Shown: positions 51,244-61,342, counted from the stretch's first letter. The stretch is 64,000 bases of DNA from Virgibacillus sp. LDC-1 (GCF_030137545.1 NZ_JARUVL010000002.1:62001-126000), one strand, 5' to 3'. Notes: generated by a model from the sequence alone, not told the origin. Program-made: numbers and translations.

Positions 51244-51807
51244 TTAAAATCCTAGCATTCGTACTTGCTGTGCAGCCTCAAAAGGAATTGTTATCGTTTG
51301 TGTTCTTCGACCTGTTCTCATAGTAATGCTTTCACCATCAAAATCAGTGATTACCCCGCGATACGTTTTCTCTTCTGTTTTTAACTCGCAGCGCATCTTT
51401 GGAATATGGCTAGGCGTCCTAGCAAAGTATTCTATACGTTCTTTTAATGTCATTTCTTTAAATTTTTTATTTTGCTCATAGCCTTCCACATGCGGATCAG
51501 AATCAGATTCAGACTCTATGTCTTCTTCGACGTGCTCTACAGCTGCTGTATTCGTTTCCTTTTCTTCTGTTTGCTGTGGTTTTGTAACGTTTCCTAAAGC
51601 AGGTCTTTTACGGACTGGCTTTGGCTCCGTATTCCTTTGTTTTTCTATTTCCTTTGTATTAGGACTGGATGGTATAGAAATCGGTTGTACGGTTTTTCTT
51701 TCCTTTTTTGGTGTTACATATTGATGTTGCATACGCGCCTCTGGCTTTACAACCTTTGGCTGATTAATATACAATAACGGGTTTTTAGCGTAACGTTCTT
51801 CGCCCAT
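51244..51807 (-). CDS. cotO: Spore coat protein CotO-like
   Basis: This is a 187-residue protein with a disordered N-terminal two-thirds (Pro/Glu/Thr-rich, including ESESDSDPH) and a conserved C-terminal domain. That domain is KFKEMTLKERIEYFARTPSHIPKMRCELKTEEKTYRGVITDFDGESITMRT...FEAAQQVRMLGF in register (about 116-187). The tail is typical of CotO, which links coat layers and is required for exosporium/outer coat assembly. The preceding coat gene on the other strand (CotY/CotZ family) supports this. GGAGAGAGAAGA precedes ATG. Confidence 0.82.
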   Translation of the reverse strand: MGEERYAKNPLLYINQPKVVKPEARMQHQYVTPKKERKTVQPISIPSSPNTKEIEKQRNTEPKPVRKRPALGNVTKPQQTEEKETNTAAVEHVEEDIESESDSDPHVEGYEQNKKFKEMTLKERIEYFARTPSHIPKMRCELKTEEKTYRGVITDFDGESITMRTGRRTQTITIPFEAAQQVRMLGF

Positions 51808-51909
51808 TCTTCTCTCTCCCTTTGTTTAAAGTTGACACTCTAGTATATGTAGCAATTTTTAAAATTGTGTTCCTGCCTATTTACAATCCTTATGAATACA
51901 ATTCTGTAC

Positions 51910-51956
51910 AATGAAAAAAGCTCCACCACCTTAGCTAAAAGCTATGGCAATGGAGC
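51910..51956 (-). terminator. Terminator of mgtE
   Basis: A nested hairpin on the minus strand pairs GCTCCA..GCC..AGCT with AGCT..GG..TGGAGC, followed by TTTTTTC. Confidence 0.7.
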
Positions 51957-51979
51957 AAATCATCAATAGAATGAGCTTA

Positions 51980-53338
51980 TTATATTAACAGATTCATAAA
52001 CAATGTAGCCATTCCGAAATAAATTAACACGGAAATAATATCATTAATGGTTGTAATAAATGGACCTGAGGCTACAGCAGGGTCTATTTTCAAACGATCC
52101 ATTAAAATGGGAATTAATGAACCGGTTAAGGTCGCTACGATCAGTGTCACCATAATAGAGAAGCCGACAAGTAAGCCTAAAAACAATTGATCCTTCCATA
52201 GAAAGATAACGAGGGCGATGACTATACCAGATACAGAGCCAGTAATAAGGCCGGTAGCCCCTTCTCGAAGAATTAACTTTAGCTTTCCACCTTTTCCATA
52301 TTCACCAGTAGCAAGCCCTCGTACAGCAACAGCAAGTGCCTGTGTTCCTGTATTTCCTGCCATCCCAGCAATGACTGGGATAAAAATAGCCAATACAGCT
52401 ACCTTTTGCAGTGTATCTTCAAATTGACTAATTAAGCTTGCGGTTAGCATTCCAAGAAACAACAGAATAATTAACCATGGGAGCCTTTTTTTCGCTGCAA
52501 TAAATGCATTCTCATCTGGGCGATCTACATCTGATACCGCTGCGAATTTCGAGTAATCATCACTTGCTTCTTCTTCCATAACGTCTAAAATATCATCAAC
52601 AGTAATAATACCGAGTAAATGATTTTGAAAATCGACGACAGGTAACGCTAAAAAGTCGTAATCACGGATCATTTGCGCAACATCTTCCTGATCCTTGCCA
52701 ACAGATACATAAACAACCTTCTCGCTCATTAAATCTCCAATTATCGCATGATCATCCGCAATAATCAGATCACGAAGAGAGATTACTCCAGCTAACCGTT
52801 TATCTTCATCAACGACATACAAATAATAAATCGTTTCTGCTTCTGGCGCTTCTTTTTTAAGCTGGAGCATCGTCTCCTGTACGGTTTTCGTTTTATCGAT
52901 TGCGACAAATTCTGTCGTCATAATACTTCCGGCAGTTTTTTCTTCATAGTGGAGAAGCTGTTTGATTTCCTCTGCTGCTTGTTTATCCATGATGGTTAGA
53001 AAGCTTGCTACTTTATCCTTTTCCATTTCATTAAGGATATCTACAGCATCATCTGTAGCCATTTCCGCTAACACTGCTGAAGCAAATCGAGGATCCATTT
53101 CCGTAAAAAACGATGTTGTATCATCTAATTCAATATGCTCCATCAATCCTGCTACCTCTAGCGGAGATAAATAGGCATATATTTTCATTCGATAGCTTTC
53201 TATTTGTTCCATAAAGTACATCGCTTGATCATAGGGATGTAAATCTAAAAAATCCTGTCGAAAAACACCAATGTCATCATTCACTAAGGCATAATCGAGA
53301 TTTTCTAGACTTTGATTTAATCTATCATTGTTTTCCAT
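51980..53338 (-). CDS. mgtE: Magnesium transporter MgtE
   Basis: This is a 452-residue Mg2+ channel with the full MgtE layout. The N domain (about 1-130) has helical hairpins, two CBS domains (about 135-250) carry MTTEFVAI and MSEKVVYV, and the membrane domain has five helices (about 280-450), including GNTGTQALAVAVRG and the pore segment near VASGPFITTINDIISVLIYF. CBS domains sense cytosolic Mg2+ and close the channel. ATG 53338 follows AAAGGATGTGTATAGA. No M-box leader is seen in the short upstream region. Confidence 0.93.
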   Translation of the reverse strand: MENNDRLNQSLENLDYALVNDDIGVFRQDFLDLHPYDQAMYFMEQIESYRMKIYAYLSPLEVAGLMEHIELDDTTSFFTEMDPRFASAVLAEMATDDAVDILNEMEKDKVASFLTIMDKQAAEEIKQLLHYEEKTAGSIMTTEFVAIDKTKTVQETMLQLKKEAPEAETIYYLYVVDEDKRLAGVISLRDLIIADDHAIIGDLMSEKVVYVSVGKDQEDVAQMIRDYDFLALPVVDFQNHLLGIITVDDILDVMEEEASDDYSKFAAVSDVDRPDENAFIAAKKRLPWLIILLFLGMLTASLISQFEDTLQKVAVLAIFIPVIAGMAGNTGTQALAVAVRGLATGEYGKGGKLKLILREGATGLITGSVSGIVIALVIFLWKDQLFLGLLVGFSIMVTLIVATLTGSLIPILMDRLKIDPAVASGPFITTINDIISVLIYFGMATLFMNLLI

Positions 53339-53555
53339 TCTATACACATCCTTTCAAGCGTTTATGCTAAAACACCTATTAGTTATACCATACATTAAAT
53401 ATGTTGTCATACAAAATTTTTAAATTGAAAGCGGTATTTTCTACTGAATTCGTACTCTTTTTAAAAAGACACTTAAAATAATGTTGGAAATCGTGTAAAC
53501 TAAAGCATGGAGGGTTCTAAAAAAATCCATCAATTAGAGAAAGCAAGGTTAAAAA

Positions 53556-54734
53556 ATGAACCAATCAAATCATACAAAATTAAATTTAGATAGCACACTA
53601 ATTTTCATTGTTATATTGTTAGGTGTAATTAGTGTTTTTACGATATATAGCATTGAACCAACCTTACCAGCTAAATATGAAGGCTACCATTTTCCAATAA
53701 AGCAAGCGGTATGGTATGTGTTGGGCGGAATTGCGGTGATTTTCGTCATGCTTATTGACTATGACCGTTTTAGACAAATAACCTGGTGGCTATACGGGCT
53801 TGGCATGGTCCTTTTGCTCATTCTATTTTTCAACTTTCCTTCATCCATTGTTTATGAAGCAAACAACGCTGTCAGCTGGATAAAGTTTCCTGTTCTCGGA
53901 ACAATCCAGCCAGCAGAGATTATGAAAATCTTTTTAGTACTTGCAATTGCTGACGTCATTACCCGCCATAATCATAAATACGTGAATCGAACAGTGCATA
54001 GTGATCTAGGCCTACTCGTTAAAATTGCGATAGTTTCCCTGCCACCAATGGGGTTAATTGCAGTACAGCCAGATTTGGGCGGGTTTCTCGTGTTAGCAGC
54101 TATTGCTAGTGCAATGATTCTCGTTTCAGGTATTCGCTGGCGAGTTATTTTTTCTATAATTGGAGTTGGTATAGGCAGTTTAGCCGTTTTATTTGTTGCT
54201 TATAAGCTGTTCCCTGGATCTATAGGGACATTTCTAGATGAATCCGTTTTTAATCATGTCGCAAGTCGTTTTTATGGGTGGATTGACCCCGAAAAATATC
54301 CTGATTCAGGCTTCCAGCTTGTTTATGCAATGCTCGCTATTGGCTCAGGACAGCTTTTCGGCAAAGGCTTGCACACATTCGAAGTCTATATTCCTGAACG
54401 ACATACGGATATGATTTTTACAGCAATTGCTGAACAATTTGGCTTTATCGGAGCAAGTGTTGTCATTACACTGTTTTTCCTATTAATTTACCGTATGATT
54501 CATATTGGTATCCAAAGTAATGATAGCTATGGGAGTTATTTAGTTACCGGACTTATTGGTATGTTTACGTATCAAATTGTTCAAAACATCGGCATGTCCA
54601 TCCAGTTGCTTCCGATTACAGGGTTGCCGCTTCCGTTCCTTAGCTATGGAGGAACCTCAACATTAACGTATTTAATTGCGATTGGTATTGTCTTAAATGT
54701 GCATTCCCGTACCCGAACATTTATGTTTGATTAA
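53556..54734 (+). CDS. SEDS peptidoglycan glycosyltransferase, RodA/FtsW family
   Basis: This is a 392-residue membrane protein with about ten helices, of the SEDS family, which polymerises lipid II. Conserved elements are QPAEIMKIF (about 118), QPDLGG (171), the catalytic Asp285 in YIPERHTDMIFTAIAEQFGF, and the C-terminal TGLPLPFLSYGGTSTLTYL. The YIPERHTDMIF form and absence of a long tail favour RodA over FtsW or SpoVE. Only a moderate ribosome site (AGCAAGG) precedes ATG. Confidence 0.9.
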   Translation: MNQSNHTKLNLDSTLIFIVILLGVISVFTIYSIEPTLPAKYEGYHFPIKQAVWYVLGGIAVIFVMLIDYDRFRQITWWLYGLGMVLLLILFFNFPSSIVYEANNAVSWIKFPVLGTIQPAEIMKIFLVLAIADVITRHNHKYVNRTVHSDLGLLVKIAIVSLPPMGLIAVQPDLGGFLVLAAIASAMILVSGIRWRVIFSIIGVGIGSLAVLFVAYKLFPGSIGTFLDESVFNHVASRFYGWIDPEKYPDSGFQLVYAMLAIGSGQLFGKGLHTFEVYIPERHTDMIFTAIAEQFGFIGASVVITLFFLLIYRMIHIGIQSNDSYGSYLVTGLIGMFTYQIVQNIGMSIQLLPITGLPLPFLSYGGTSTLTYLIAIGIVLNVHSRTRTFMFD

Positions 54735-54818
54735 TTCGGAATTTGGCATACTAATAGCAGGATTAGTAATACTCAGCTCTGTTTACTTAACAACCCGTTT
54801 TAAAAATGTTAACTTATT

Positions 54819-54846
54819 GGCCTGTTCCTCTTCCTAGGAGCAGGCC
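54819..54846 (+). terminator. Hairpin after the SEDS gene
   Basis: GGCCTG..CCT pairs with AGG..CAGGCC, followed by ATTTC. It could end the SEDS transcript or sit in the prpE leader. Confidence 0.5.
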
Positions 54847-54862
54847 ATTTCGATAGGAGGAG

Positions 54863-55615
54863 TTGAAAATAAAAGTTGATGTAATTGGTGATGTCCATGG
54901 TTGCTATAACACGCTTTGTCAGCTGTTTGAAAAACTCGGCTATCAGAAGCAAAAGAAAATATTTGTTCACCCTGATGGAAGAATCCCGATCTTTTTAGGT
55001 GATATTACAGATCGGGGACCAGAATCGATGAAAGTCATTCAACTCGTCTATGCGTTAGTCCACATTCATCAGGTAGCAGCTTATGTTCCTGGGAATCATT
55101 GCAATAAGCTTTATCGCTACTTTCTTGGAAACAATGTAAAGATTCAGCATGGCTTAGAAACGACAGTTGCTGAATTCAAAGCACTATCACCGGATGTGCA
55201 ACATACTATTCGCACGCAATTTATGGAGCTATATGAGCAGGCAGACCTTTATCTTCAATTGCCAAAGGTGAACGCAATAATTGCACATGCTGGTATTAAA
55301 GAAAGCCTCATAGGAAAAAAAGATAAGAAAACAGAGACGTTTGTACTTTATGGAGATATTACCGGGAAGTTCGATGAAGCTGGTAAACCAATACGTCGTG
55401 ACTGGGCCAAGCATTATCATGGAGCAGACTGGATTGTATATGGTCATACGCCTGTACTTGAACCTCGATTTATCAATCAAACAGTAAATATAGATACAGG
55501 CTGTGTTTTTGGAAATGCGCTAACCGCCTTTCGTTTACCTGAAGAATCAATCGTTTCCGTACCTTCTTCCCTTCCTTTTGTTCCAGAAAAATTTCGGTCA
55601 TTTCCAAACCATTAA
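54863..55615 (+). CDS. prpE: Bis(5'-nucleosyl)-tetraphosphatase PrpE
   Basis: This is a PPP-family calcineurin-like metallophosphatase that cleaves Ap4A-type nucleotides (PrpE, yjbP). Metal motifs are [30 protein letters not shown] and, for the C-terminal His, [10 protein letters not shown]. The length (about 250) fits. The start is unusual. The perfect SD GGAGG (54856-54860) is only 2 bases from TTG 54863 but 8 bases from an in-frame ATA (54869), so initiation at ATA ([11 protein letters not shown]) is possible. Calling TTG is the conservative choice. Confidence 0.88.
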   Translation: MKIKVDVIGDVHGCYNTLCQLFEKLGYQKQKKIFVHPDGRIPIFLGDITDRGPESMKVIQLVYALVHIHQVAAYVPGNHCNKLYRYFLGNNVKIQHGLETTVAEFKALSPDVQHTIRTQFMELYEQADLYLQLPKVNAIIAHAGIKESLIGKKDKKTETFVLYGDITGKFDEAGKPIRRDWAKHYHGADWIVYGHTPVLEPRFINQTVNIDTGCVFGNALTAFRLPEESIVSVPSSLPFVPEKFRSFPNH

Positions 55616-55622
55616 CAAAAAA

Positions 55623-55649
55623 AAGCCTGTTTCTTAGAGAAACAGGCTT
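55623..55649. terminator. Bidirectional terminator, prpE / grpB-like
   Basis: A perfect 12-base stem (AAGCCTGTTTCT with AGAAACAGGCTT) with a 3-base loop has an A-run on the left for the minus strand. Confidence 0.82.
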
Positions 55650-55673
55650 ACATATTATGCTATTTCATACTGC

Positions 55674-56194
55674 TCAACGTACTGTCCAATACCATTTTAG
55701 TGCTTCGTCTTCGATTTTCTTTACTAAAGAGTCTTTTCCATTACAATATTGTTCTGAGTCAAATGGGTATTGCATTGCAAGCTGGTGCTTTAATTCTCCA
55801 TATTGTTCAGCTATCTTTTTATGTTCACAAAGGAAATCTCTAAAAGCTACATGTCGTTCGATTTCTCCGATATTGGTATACTTATAGGCATGAATATGGT
55901 GCGTGCGTTCTTGATTCCCCTTGTAAAAAAATCTTCTTCCACGAATGCCATGTTCCCCATAACCGCATAGCCGGCATCTGAAAAATCCTTGGAAAACGTA
56001 TCTAGCCTTTCAATGCTTTGAACGACAAGCAGCATATCAATGATAGGTTTTGCTTTGAGTCCAGGTACCGACGTACTACCGATGTGAACACTGCGTATCA
56101 ATTCTTTTTGAAGAATCTTCTTTACAAGTGCTTCTTCTTCTCTATACGTACCTCTCCAGCTTGAATCATATTCTACAACCGAAATAAACCGCAA
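55674..56194 (-). pseudogene. GrpB/UPF0157 family gene with a homopolymer frameshift
   Basis: The first frame encodes a normal GrpB (nucleotidyltransferase-fold) start, LRFISVVEYDSSWRG...VHIGSTSVPGLKAKPIIDMLLV, and ends soon after EEDFFTRGIK. Adding one T to the seven-T run (A7 at 55925-55931 on +) would restore EEDFFYKGNQERTHHIHAYKY, and translation would continue through ERHVAFRDFLCEHKK to a stop at 55674. The TTG at 56194 has GGGGGAATAAAG upstream. It is either a real pseudogene, a sequencing error or slippage control. Confidence 0.8.
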
Positions 56195-56233
56195 CTTTAT
56201 TCCCCCATTCATATCAAGAACTTACAATTAACT

Positions 56234-57118
56234 TCAAGGGCTATTTTTCAATAACGCTTCCATATCTGTTGGCATAGCTGCTTGAAAGGTAAGCTCTTTT
56301 TTTGTAAAAGGATGTTCAAAAGCAAGCTCTCGGCAATGTAAGGCTTGGCGTTTTATTCGTAAGGTACTTCCACCATATAGATCATCACCAGCAAGTGGAT
56401 GTCCGATAGAGGAAAAATGCACACGAATTTGATGGGTTCTCCCCGTTTCCAGCACGATATCAAGAAGCGAATGCGTATCTTTTTCGGCTATCACCGTGTA
56501 ATTTGTAGCAGCCTCCTTCCCATCTTCTCGCACCTCTCGTTCGATAATGGAACCTTCTTTTCTTCCGATTTTCGTACGGATACTGCCTGATTTACTTTGT
56601 AAAACGCCTTCTGCAATAGCTCGATATTTTCTATGTATATGTCCAGCAATTTGCGAATTACTAAGAAGCGAGTGCGCATAGCGATGCTTGGCAATAAGTA
56701 ACAATCCAGATGTATTTCGATCTAGTCTCGTAACAATATGAATGGTATAAGGGATATTTTTCTGCTCATAATAGGCTAATACTCCATTAGCAATCGTTAG
56801 CTCATTTTGATTTAGCGATGGAATGGTAGCGATTCCTGCTTGCTTATTAATGACCAAAATCGCTTCATCCTCATACACGATATCCAATGGGATAGCTGCT
56901 GGATTCATATATGCAGCTTTTTTTTCAATTGGAAAACGGATTGAAAGCTCATCCCCTTCTGCGAGAGGCTCATTCACTTTCTTGATTTCTCCATTAACAC
57001 GTATCTCCCCACCTTCAAACTTAATTGCTTTTATAATTCGCCTCGAAAATGCATGCTCTATTCGTAAATAATCACGAATAAGCATGCCACCTTGTTTTTT
57101 ATGAATTATCCATTTCAA
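56234..57118 (-). CDS. yjbO: RluA-family 23S rRNA pseudouridine synthase (YjbO)
   Basis: This is a 294-residue RNA pseudouridine synthase. The S4-like N-terminal domain (about 1-70) precedes the catalytic core with HIVTRLDRNTSGLLLIAKH (catalytic Asp) and the RTHQIRVHF motif. It is equivalent to YjbO in the same neighbourhood of B. subtilis. The exact rRNA target is not shown. It is on the same strand as nadK and yjbM (order yjbM, nadK, yjbO). Confidence 0.92.
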   Translation of the reverse strand: MKWIIHKKQGGMLIRDYLRIEHAFSRRIIKAIKFEGGEIRVNGEIKKVNEPLAEGDELSIRFPIEKKAAYMNPAAIPLDIVYEDEAILVINKQAGIATIPSLNQNELTIANGVLAYYEQKNIPYTIHIVTRLDRNTSGLLLIAKHRYAHSLLSNSQIAGHIHRKYRAIAEGVLQSKSGSIRTKIGRKEGSIIEREVREDGKEAATNYTVIAEKDTHSLLDIVLETGRTHQIRVHFSSIGHPLAGDDLYGGSTLRIKRQALHCRELAFEHPFTKKELTFQAAMPTDMEALLKNSP

Positions 57119-57182
57119 CCTTAGTCACCTGCGATTATGAGAAATTTCCCAATATTACTTGAATATTTCTATAAACTTCCGC

Positions 57183-57986
57183 TTAGATTTTATCTTCTGT
57201 TACAAAGGAATCACGAACTCTGTTCCAAAATGGGAATGGACGGAAGCGAGCAAACCGAATTTTTTCCTTTGCTACGCGACATTGAATTGATTTTACATTC
57301 GTATAATTTAATGTGATATGATCGATTGTCATTAAAAAGCTTCGTTCCACCATCGGCTTTAATAAACATGTATGATGCTTTGGCAATATTAACGGAGATC
57401 CTATCGTACGGAATACGCGATTATTAATCGATGCCATTTCTGTTAACTGGATTGCCTCGATGGAGGGATGAATAATTCCGCCTCCAAGTGCTTTGTTATA
57501 AGCAGTACTTCCAGATGGAGTTGAAACACATAGTCCATCCCCGCGAAACGTTTCAAAATGCTCGCCTTTAATTTCCACGTCAAATACAACAGAACCTTCT
57601 GATGTTTTTATCGTTGCCTCATTTAATGCAAGGTGCCTATCTTCTTTTCCACCAGCGTGCGAACGAATAATCACCTCAAGTAATGGATATTCTACGATTT
57701 GAAAAGGCGTTTTTGCGATTTCAATAATTAAGCGTTCAACCTCATCAGGTAACCAGTCTGCATAAAAACCAAGGTGCCCGGTATGCACTCCAATAAAAGC
57801 TGTTTCTTCGAGGCGGTGAATATAGCGATGAAATGCCTCAAGTAAAGTGCCATCGCCTCCAACAGAAATGACGAGATCTGGTTCATTTACATCATATACG
57901 AGGTCAAAATCCGTTAAATATTGCTTTATTGTTGCCTTAATTTGATTCGAACGGCGATCGCCTTTTGATACGATTTTAAATTTCAT
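57183..57986 (-). CDS. nadK: NAD kinase
   Basis: This is a 267-residue ATP-NAD kinase (PpnK/YjbN) that makes NADP. The GGDGT motif is at residues 43-47, the NE motif at Asn122-Glu123 (LNEATI), and the third motif is [20 protein letters not shown]. All are intact. The start MKFKIVS follows GGGGATGACAGA. It lies 65 bases upstream of yjbO and downstream of yjbM on the minus strand, as in B. subtilis. Confidence 0.94.
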   Translation of the reverse strand: MKFKIVSKGDRRSNQIKATIKQYLTDFDLVYDVNEPDLVISVGGDGTLLEAFHRYIHRLEETAFIGVHTGHLGFYADWLPDEVERLIIEIAKTPFQIVEYPLLEVIIRSHAGGKEDRHLALNEATIKTSEGSVVFDVEIKGEHFETFRGDGLCVSTPSGSTAYNKALGGGIIHPSIEAIQLTEMASINNRVFRTIGSPLILPKHHTCLLKPMVERSFLMTIDHITLNYTNVKSIQCRVAKEKIRFARFRPFPFWNRVRDSFVTEDKI

Positions 57987-58060
57987 TCTGTCATCCCCTT
58001 TTGTCACCATGCTACTAGTATGTAATCTTTTATGTATCCATCCTGTTTTCTTGTTGAATC

Positions 58061-58675
58061 TTAATTCCGTTTTCGATGAAAAATGCGTTGTGCTTCCTGT
58101 ACTTCATTTTTAATTTTAGACATTTCTTCGTCAAGCTTAAATGCAGCTTCTGCCGCAAGCTTCAAGCGGAGTTTAATTTGCTCCGGAATTCTTCCCTTAT
58201 ATTTATAATTCAATGAATGCTCATTCGTTGCCCAAAAGTTCATTGCTAATGTACGAATTTGTATTTCGGCAATCACATTTTTTCTACCATGAATCGTTTC
58301 AACCGGATATTCAATCACCATGTGAAAAGATCGGTATCCACTATCCTTCTTTTCTGTCACATAATCTTTTTCTTCGATAATAATAAGATCTCCTCTAGAA
58401 CGGAGCATATTGACAATCGTATATATATCATCAACAAACTGACAGACAACACGTACACCTGCAATATCCTGAATATCTTTTTCAATTCGATTTAATGGGA
58501 TTTGCTTTTTTTCGGCCTTTTCCAAAATACTTTGAATTGGCTTTACCCTTCCAGTTATAAACTCAATTGGAGAATGCCGTGATTCATATTCAAATTGTGC
58601 ACGCATTCCTTTCAGCTTTACCTTTAATTCTTCCACGACCTGTGCGTAAGGAGCAAGTATTGCTTCCCAATTCAT
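58061..58675 (-). CDS. yjbM: Small alarmone synthetase (YjbM/SasB type)
   Basis: This is a 204-residue RelA_SpoT-type (p)ppGpp synthetase without hydrolase or TGS domains (SAS1/RelQ group). Motifs are [49 protein letters not shown] and [25 protein letters not shown]. It makes ppGpp/pppGpp or pGpp and in the RelQ group forms a tetramer. The start MNWEAIL has TAGGTGGTGTGTAAT upstream. Nucleotide-alarmone logic sits beside nadK. Confidence 0.93.
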   Translation of the reverse strand: MNWEAILAPYAQVVEELKVKLKGMRAQFEYESRHSPIEFITGRVKPIQSILEKAEKKQIPLNRIEKDIQDIAGVRVVCQFVDDIYTIVNMLRSRGDLIIIEEKDYVTEKKDSGYRSFHMVIEYPVETIHGRKNVIAEIQIRTLAMNFWATNEHSLNYKYKGRIPEQIKLRLKLAAEAAFKLDEEMSKIKNEVQEAQRIFHRKRN

Positions 58676-58816
58676 ATTACACACCACCTAATATCGGATT
58701 TCAAGTATCGTCCTTATTTTACCATAATGATCTGAAAAGGATAATCTTTGCATATTTCTTTCAGATTCGCCATAATCAATATTAATTCAGTAGTCCAAGC
58801 ATGTGGAGGCAAACGT

Positions 58817-59389
58817 ATGGCACAAGAAATTGAAATTGAATATAAAAACTTACTTACAAAAGAGGAGTTCGATCGATTATTATTCGCCTTCCCTTTTCCA
58901 GAACAGCCCATTATCCAAACGAATCATTATTTTGAAACAAGGAACTTTGCTTTAAAAGATAGACAAAGCGCACTGCGTATTCGTGAAAAAAATGGTAAAT
59001 ATCAGCTAACATTAAAGGAACCTGCTGCAGAAGGGCTTCTTGAAACGCATGATTCGTTAACAAAAGAAGAAGCAGAGGATTGGCTTAAAGGAAACATCCG
59101 AGGTCAACATCATACCGCAAAGCAGCTCGTCAAGCTAGGAATATCCATCGATGAGCTTGTTTATCATGGTAGCCTCGTGACAGCACGTCGTGAATGTAAG
59201 TATAAAGATGTTTTACTCGTTCTTGATTTTAGTACGTATCATGGAACTTCCGATTATGAATTTGAACTCGAAGCCCCTAACGCACAAATAGGACAACAAG
59301 CATTCGATCAAATCCTCACACATTTGAATATCGAACATCGAACAACACCAAATAAAATTCAGCGCTTTTTTTCTACGCTTCGTTCCTAA
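58817..59389 (+). CDS. yjbK: CYTH-domain protein (YjbK)
   Basis: This is a 190-residue CYTH/triphosphate-tunnel protein with the ExExK motif (EIEIEYKNLL, residues 4-13) and later tunnel residues (SALRIREKNGKYQLTLKEP, then RRECKYKDVLLVLDFS). CYTH proteins bind or hydrolyse triphosphates such as thiamine-PPP or polyphosphate. The length matches B. subtilis YjbK (190). The ATG at 58817 has GTGGAGGCAAACGT upstream; a longer frame from 58748 lacks a site. Confidence 0.9.
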   Translation: MAQEIEIEYKNLLTKEEFDRLLFAFPFPEQPIIQTNHYFETRNFALKDRQSALRIREKNGKYQLTLKEPAAEGLLETHDSLTKEEAEDWLKGNIRGQHHTAKQLVKLGISIDELVYHGSLVTARRECKYKDVLLVLDFSTYHGTSDYEFELEAPNAQIGQQAFDQILTHLNIEHRTTPNKIQRFFSTLRS

Positions 59390-59472
59390 TATTCATGGAC
59401 GCTAATCAGATAAGTTGCCCATGACAAGTTACGTTGCTACAATATATACAAACTAGTTAAGGAGCCATATGA

Positions 59473-59853
59473 ATGAAAGAAGCTGGCACAATATATGAAG
59501 CAATAGGTGGTTGGGAGACGGTTGGAAGACTCGTTACTGCCTTTTATAAACGTGTAGGAAATCATCCACAATTAATACCTATTTTTCCAAACGATTTAAC
59601 TGAAACAGCACGAAAGCAACGATTATTCTTAACACAATTTTTCGGTGGTCCGAAGTGGTATACCGAAGAACGTGGTCATCCAATGATGCGAAGGAGACAC
59701 CTGCCATTTGCAATTACTCCTTCTAGAAGAAATGCATGGTTAGCCTGTATGGAAGCAGCACTTGCGGAAGTAGAAATTGAAGAACCATACCGTACCGCAA
59801 TCTTTGAAAAATTAAGCATGACTGCTAACCATATGATGAACACACCAGAATAA
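59473..59853 (+). CDS. yjbI: Truncated haemoglobin YjbI (group II)
   Basis: This is a 126-residue truncated haemoglobin. The proximal His76 is in MRRRHLPFA, B10 Tyr25 in AFYKRV and G8 Trp89 in RRNAWLACM. These are the residues known for the B. subtilis homologue. Members of this group bind O2 tightly and have redox or NO roles. It is 18 bases upstream of spxH, so a linked redox function is likely. GTTAAGGAGCCATATGA precedes the ATG. Confidence 0.93.
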   Translation: MKEAGTIYEAIGGWETVGRLVTAFYKRVGNHPQLIPIFPNDLTETARKQRLFLTQFFGGPKWYTEERGHPMMRRRHLPFAITPSRRNAWLACMEAALAEVEIEEPYRTAIFEKLSMTANHMMNTPE

Positions 59854-59871
59854 TCAGAAAGGAGAATCGAT

Positions 59872-60765
59872 GTGAGTTGGAAGCAGACTGAGCTAAATAG
59901 CTCAACAAAAACAAACACATCGCCTCAATATAGCTATTTTGATTTTGTTCAAAAACCAATTGAAATTTATGTATTTATTGACCCTTTGTGTCCAGAATGC
60001 TGGTCATTGGAACCATATCTCAAAAAACTTTCTATCGAATATGGGCGCTTTTTTACGATTCGGCCTATTCTAAGCAGCTATGCAAATCCACTAAATAAAG
60101 ACCATTTTCAACAACCCAAAAAATTAAAAGAAATTTGGGAGCGTACTGCAAAACGGACTGGAATGAGCTGTGATGGCGATCTATGGCTGGAAAATCCGAT
60201 TTCATCTCCTCGAATTGCTGCCATAGCAATAAAAGCGGCTGAACTACAAGGAAAAAAGGCAGGGCGCGTTTTTCTAAGAAAGGTTCAAGAAAGCCTATTT
60301 TTAAAAAAACAGAATATATCAGATGAACGTGTTTTAATTGATTGTGCACGTGAGGCAAGGCTAGACATTCATGAATTTAGAAATGATCTTCATTCTACTT
60401 CTGCCAGAAAAGCACTTCAATGTGATATTAAACTGACTAATGAAATGGAAGTTGATTATATTCCTACAATGGTATTCTTTAATCAACGGATCGATGAACA
60501 AGGCATTAAAGTTTCTGGTCTTTATCCATATGAAATCTATGTACGTGTTTTAAATGAAATCTTGCAAAAACGTCCAATTCCATCTGAAAAACCACCTTTA
60601 GAAGATTTTGTAGCCTTTTATCATATGGTCGCAACAAAAGAAATCGCTGTTGTTTATGACTGGTCGCTTGCAAAAGCCGAGCGCGAAATGAAAAAACTTC
60701 AATTAAAGCAAATCGTGAACAAGATTCCAGTAAAACACGGGACATTTTGGCGTTTTATTAAATGA
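59872..60765 (+). CDS. spxH: ClpXP adaptor SpxH (YjbH)
   Basis: This is a 297-residue DsbA-like thioredoxin-fold protein with the CxxC at Cys40-Cys43 ([12 protein letters not shown]). YjbH/SpxH delivers the Spx regulator to ClpXP and thus sets the disulfide-stress response. The CPEC motif and neighbouring trHb gene match the B. subtilis arrangement. A GTG start has AAAGGAGAATCGAT upstream. A terminator follows. Confidence 0.94.
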   Translation: MSWKQTELNSSTKTNTSPQYSYFDFVQKPIEIYVFIDPLCPECWSLEPYLKKLSIEYGRFFTIRPILSSYANPLNKDHFQQPKKLKEIWERTAKRTGMSCDGDLWLENPISSPRIAAIAIKAAELQGKKAGRVFLRKVQESLFLKKQNISDERVLIDCAREARLDIHEFRNDLHSTSARKALQCDIKLTNEMEVDYIPTMVFFNQRIDEQGIKVSGLYPYEIYVRVLNEILQKRPIPSEKPPLEDFVAFYHMVATKEIAVVYDWSLAKAEREMKKLQLKQIVNKIPVKHGTFWRFIK

Positions 60766-60786
60766 AGATATAAAATCAAAAAAAAT

Positions 60787-60816
60787 GAAGGATATACGTT
60801 TTCACGTATATCCTTC
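60787..60816 (+). terminator. Terminator of the yjbI-spxH unit
   Basis: A perfect 12-base stem (GAAGGATATACG with CGTATATCCTTC) is followed by GTTTCTC. Confidence 0.8.
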
Positions 60817-61059
60817 GTTTCTCACTTCTTTGTATTTAAACAAAGGGGGATGGGAGAAAGATTCATGATCAAACAAAGGGGTTTTGTTTGTGATTCATCT
60901 CACATTTATATAATAACAAGTCCTAGCATTACTTTCAATAGCTTTGCTCATGTATTCACAAAAATGTCACTTTTTTTGTTCACTTAGTCACAATCCTTCT
61001 ATTTTCTTTCGTACATGCATAGGATATTCATAGAACTGGTTAAATGAGGAGGATGTTTT

Positions 61060-61239
61060 ATGCGCGAACTTATGCCTTTTCTCTTTCTTACGTTAACAAT
61101 CATTGCCTTCTTTCTTAACATACTCGGATTAATGCGATTAATTCCACTCTATATTACACTCCCACTTTTGTTCTTTTCGATTTATTTCACCATTTATACC
61201 TTTACACATAAAAATGCATATCGTGGAAGAATGCGCTAA
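61060..61239 (+). CDS. Small two-helix membrane protein
   Basis: This is a 59-residue protein with two hydrophobic helices (about 4-24 FLFLTLTIIAFFLNILG and 30-49 LYITLPLLFFSIYFTIYTF) and a basic tail (RGRMR). It has a strong ribosome site (AATGAGGAGGATGTTTT). No family is recognised. It sits between spxH and pepF and has its own terminator. It is short enough to escape many annotation pipelines. Confidence 0.68.
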   Translation: MRELMPFLFLTLTIIAFFLNILGLMRLIPLYITLPLLFFSIYFTIYTFTHKNAYRGRMR

Positions 61240-61260
61240 AACAACTTGATATATATCGAT

Positions 61261-61299
61261 AAAAAAGAATGACTGCTGCAACACAGTCATTCTTTTTTT
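61261..61299. terminator. Bidirectional terminator, small ORF / pepF
   Basis: AAAAAAGAATGACTG pairs with CAGTCATTCTTTTTT, giving strong T-runs on both strands. Confidence 0.87.
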
Positions 61300-61342
61300 T
61301 AATAGGCTTGCTTTCTCAGTTATTGTATACTCAATTAGGAAT

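Noticed and set aside
53339-53555. M-box riboswitch ahead of mgtE
   Set aside because: The leader is short and lacks the conserved M-box core.
55657-55887. Plus-strand Cys/Ser-rich ORF
   Set aside because: It is antisense to the shifted part of the GrpB-family gene.
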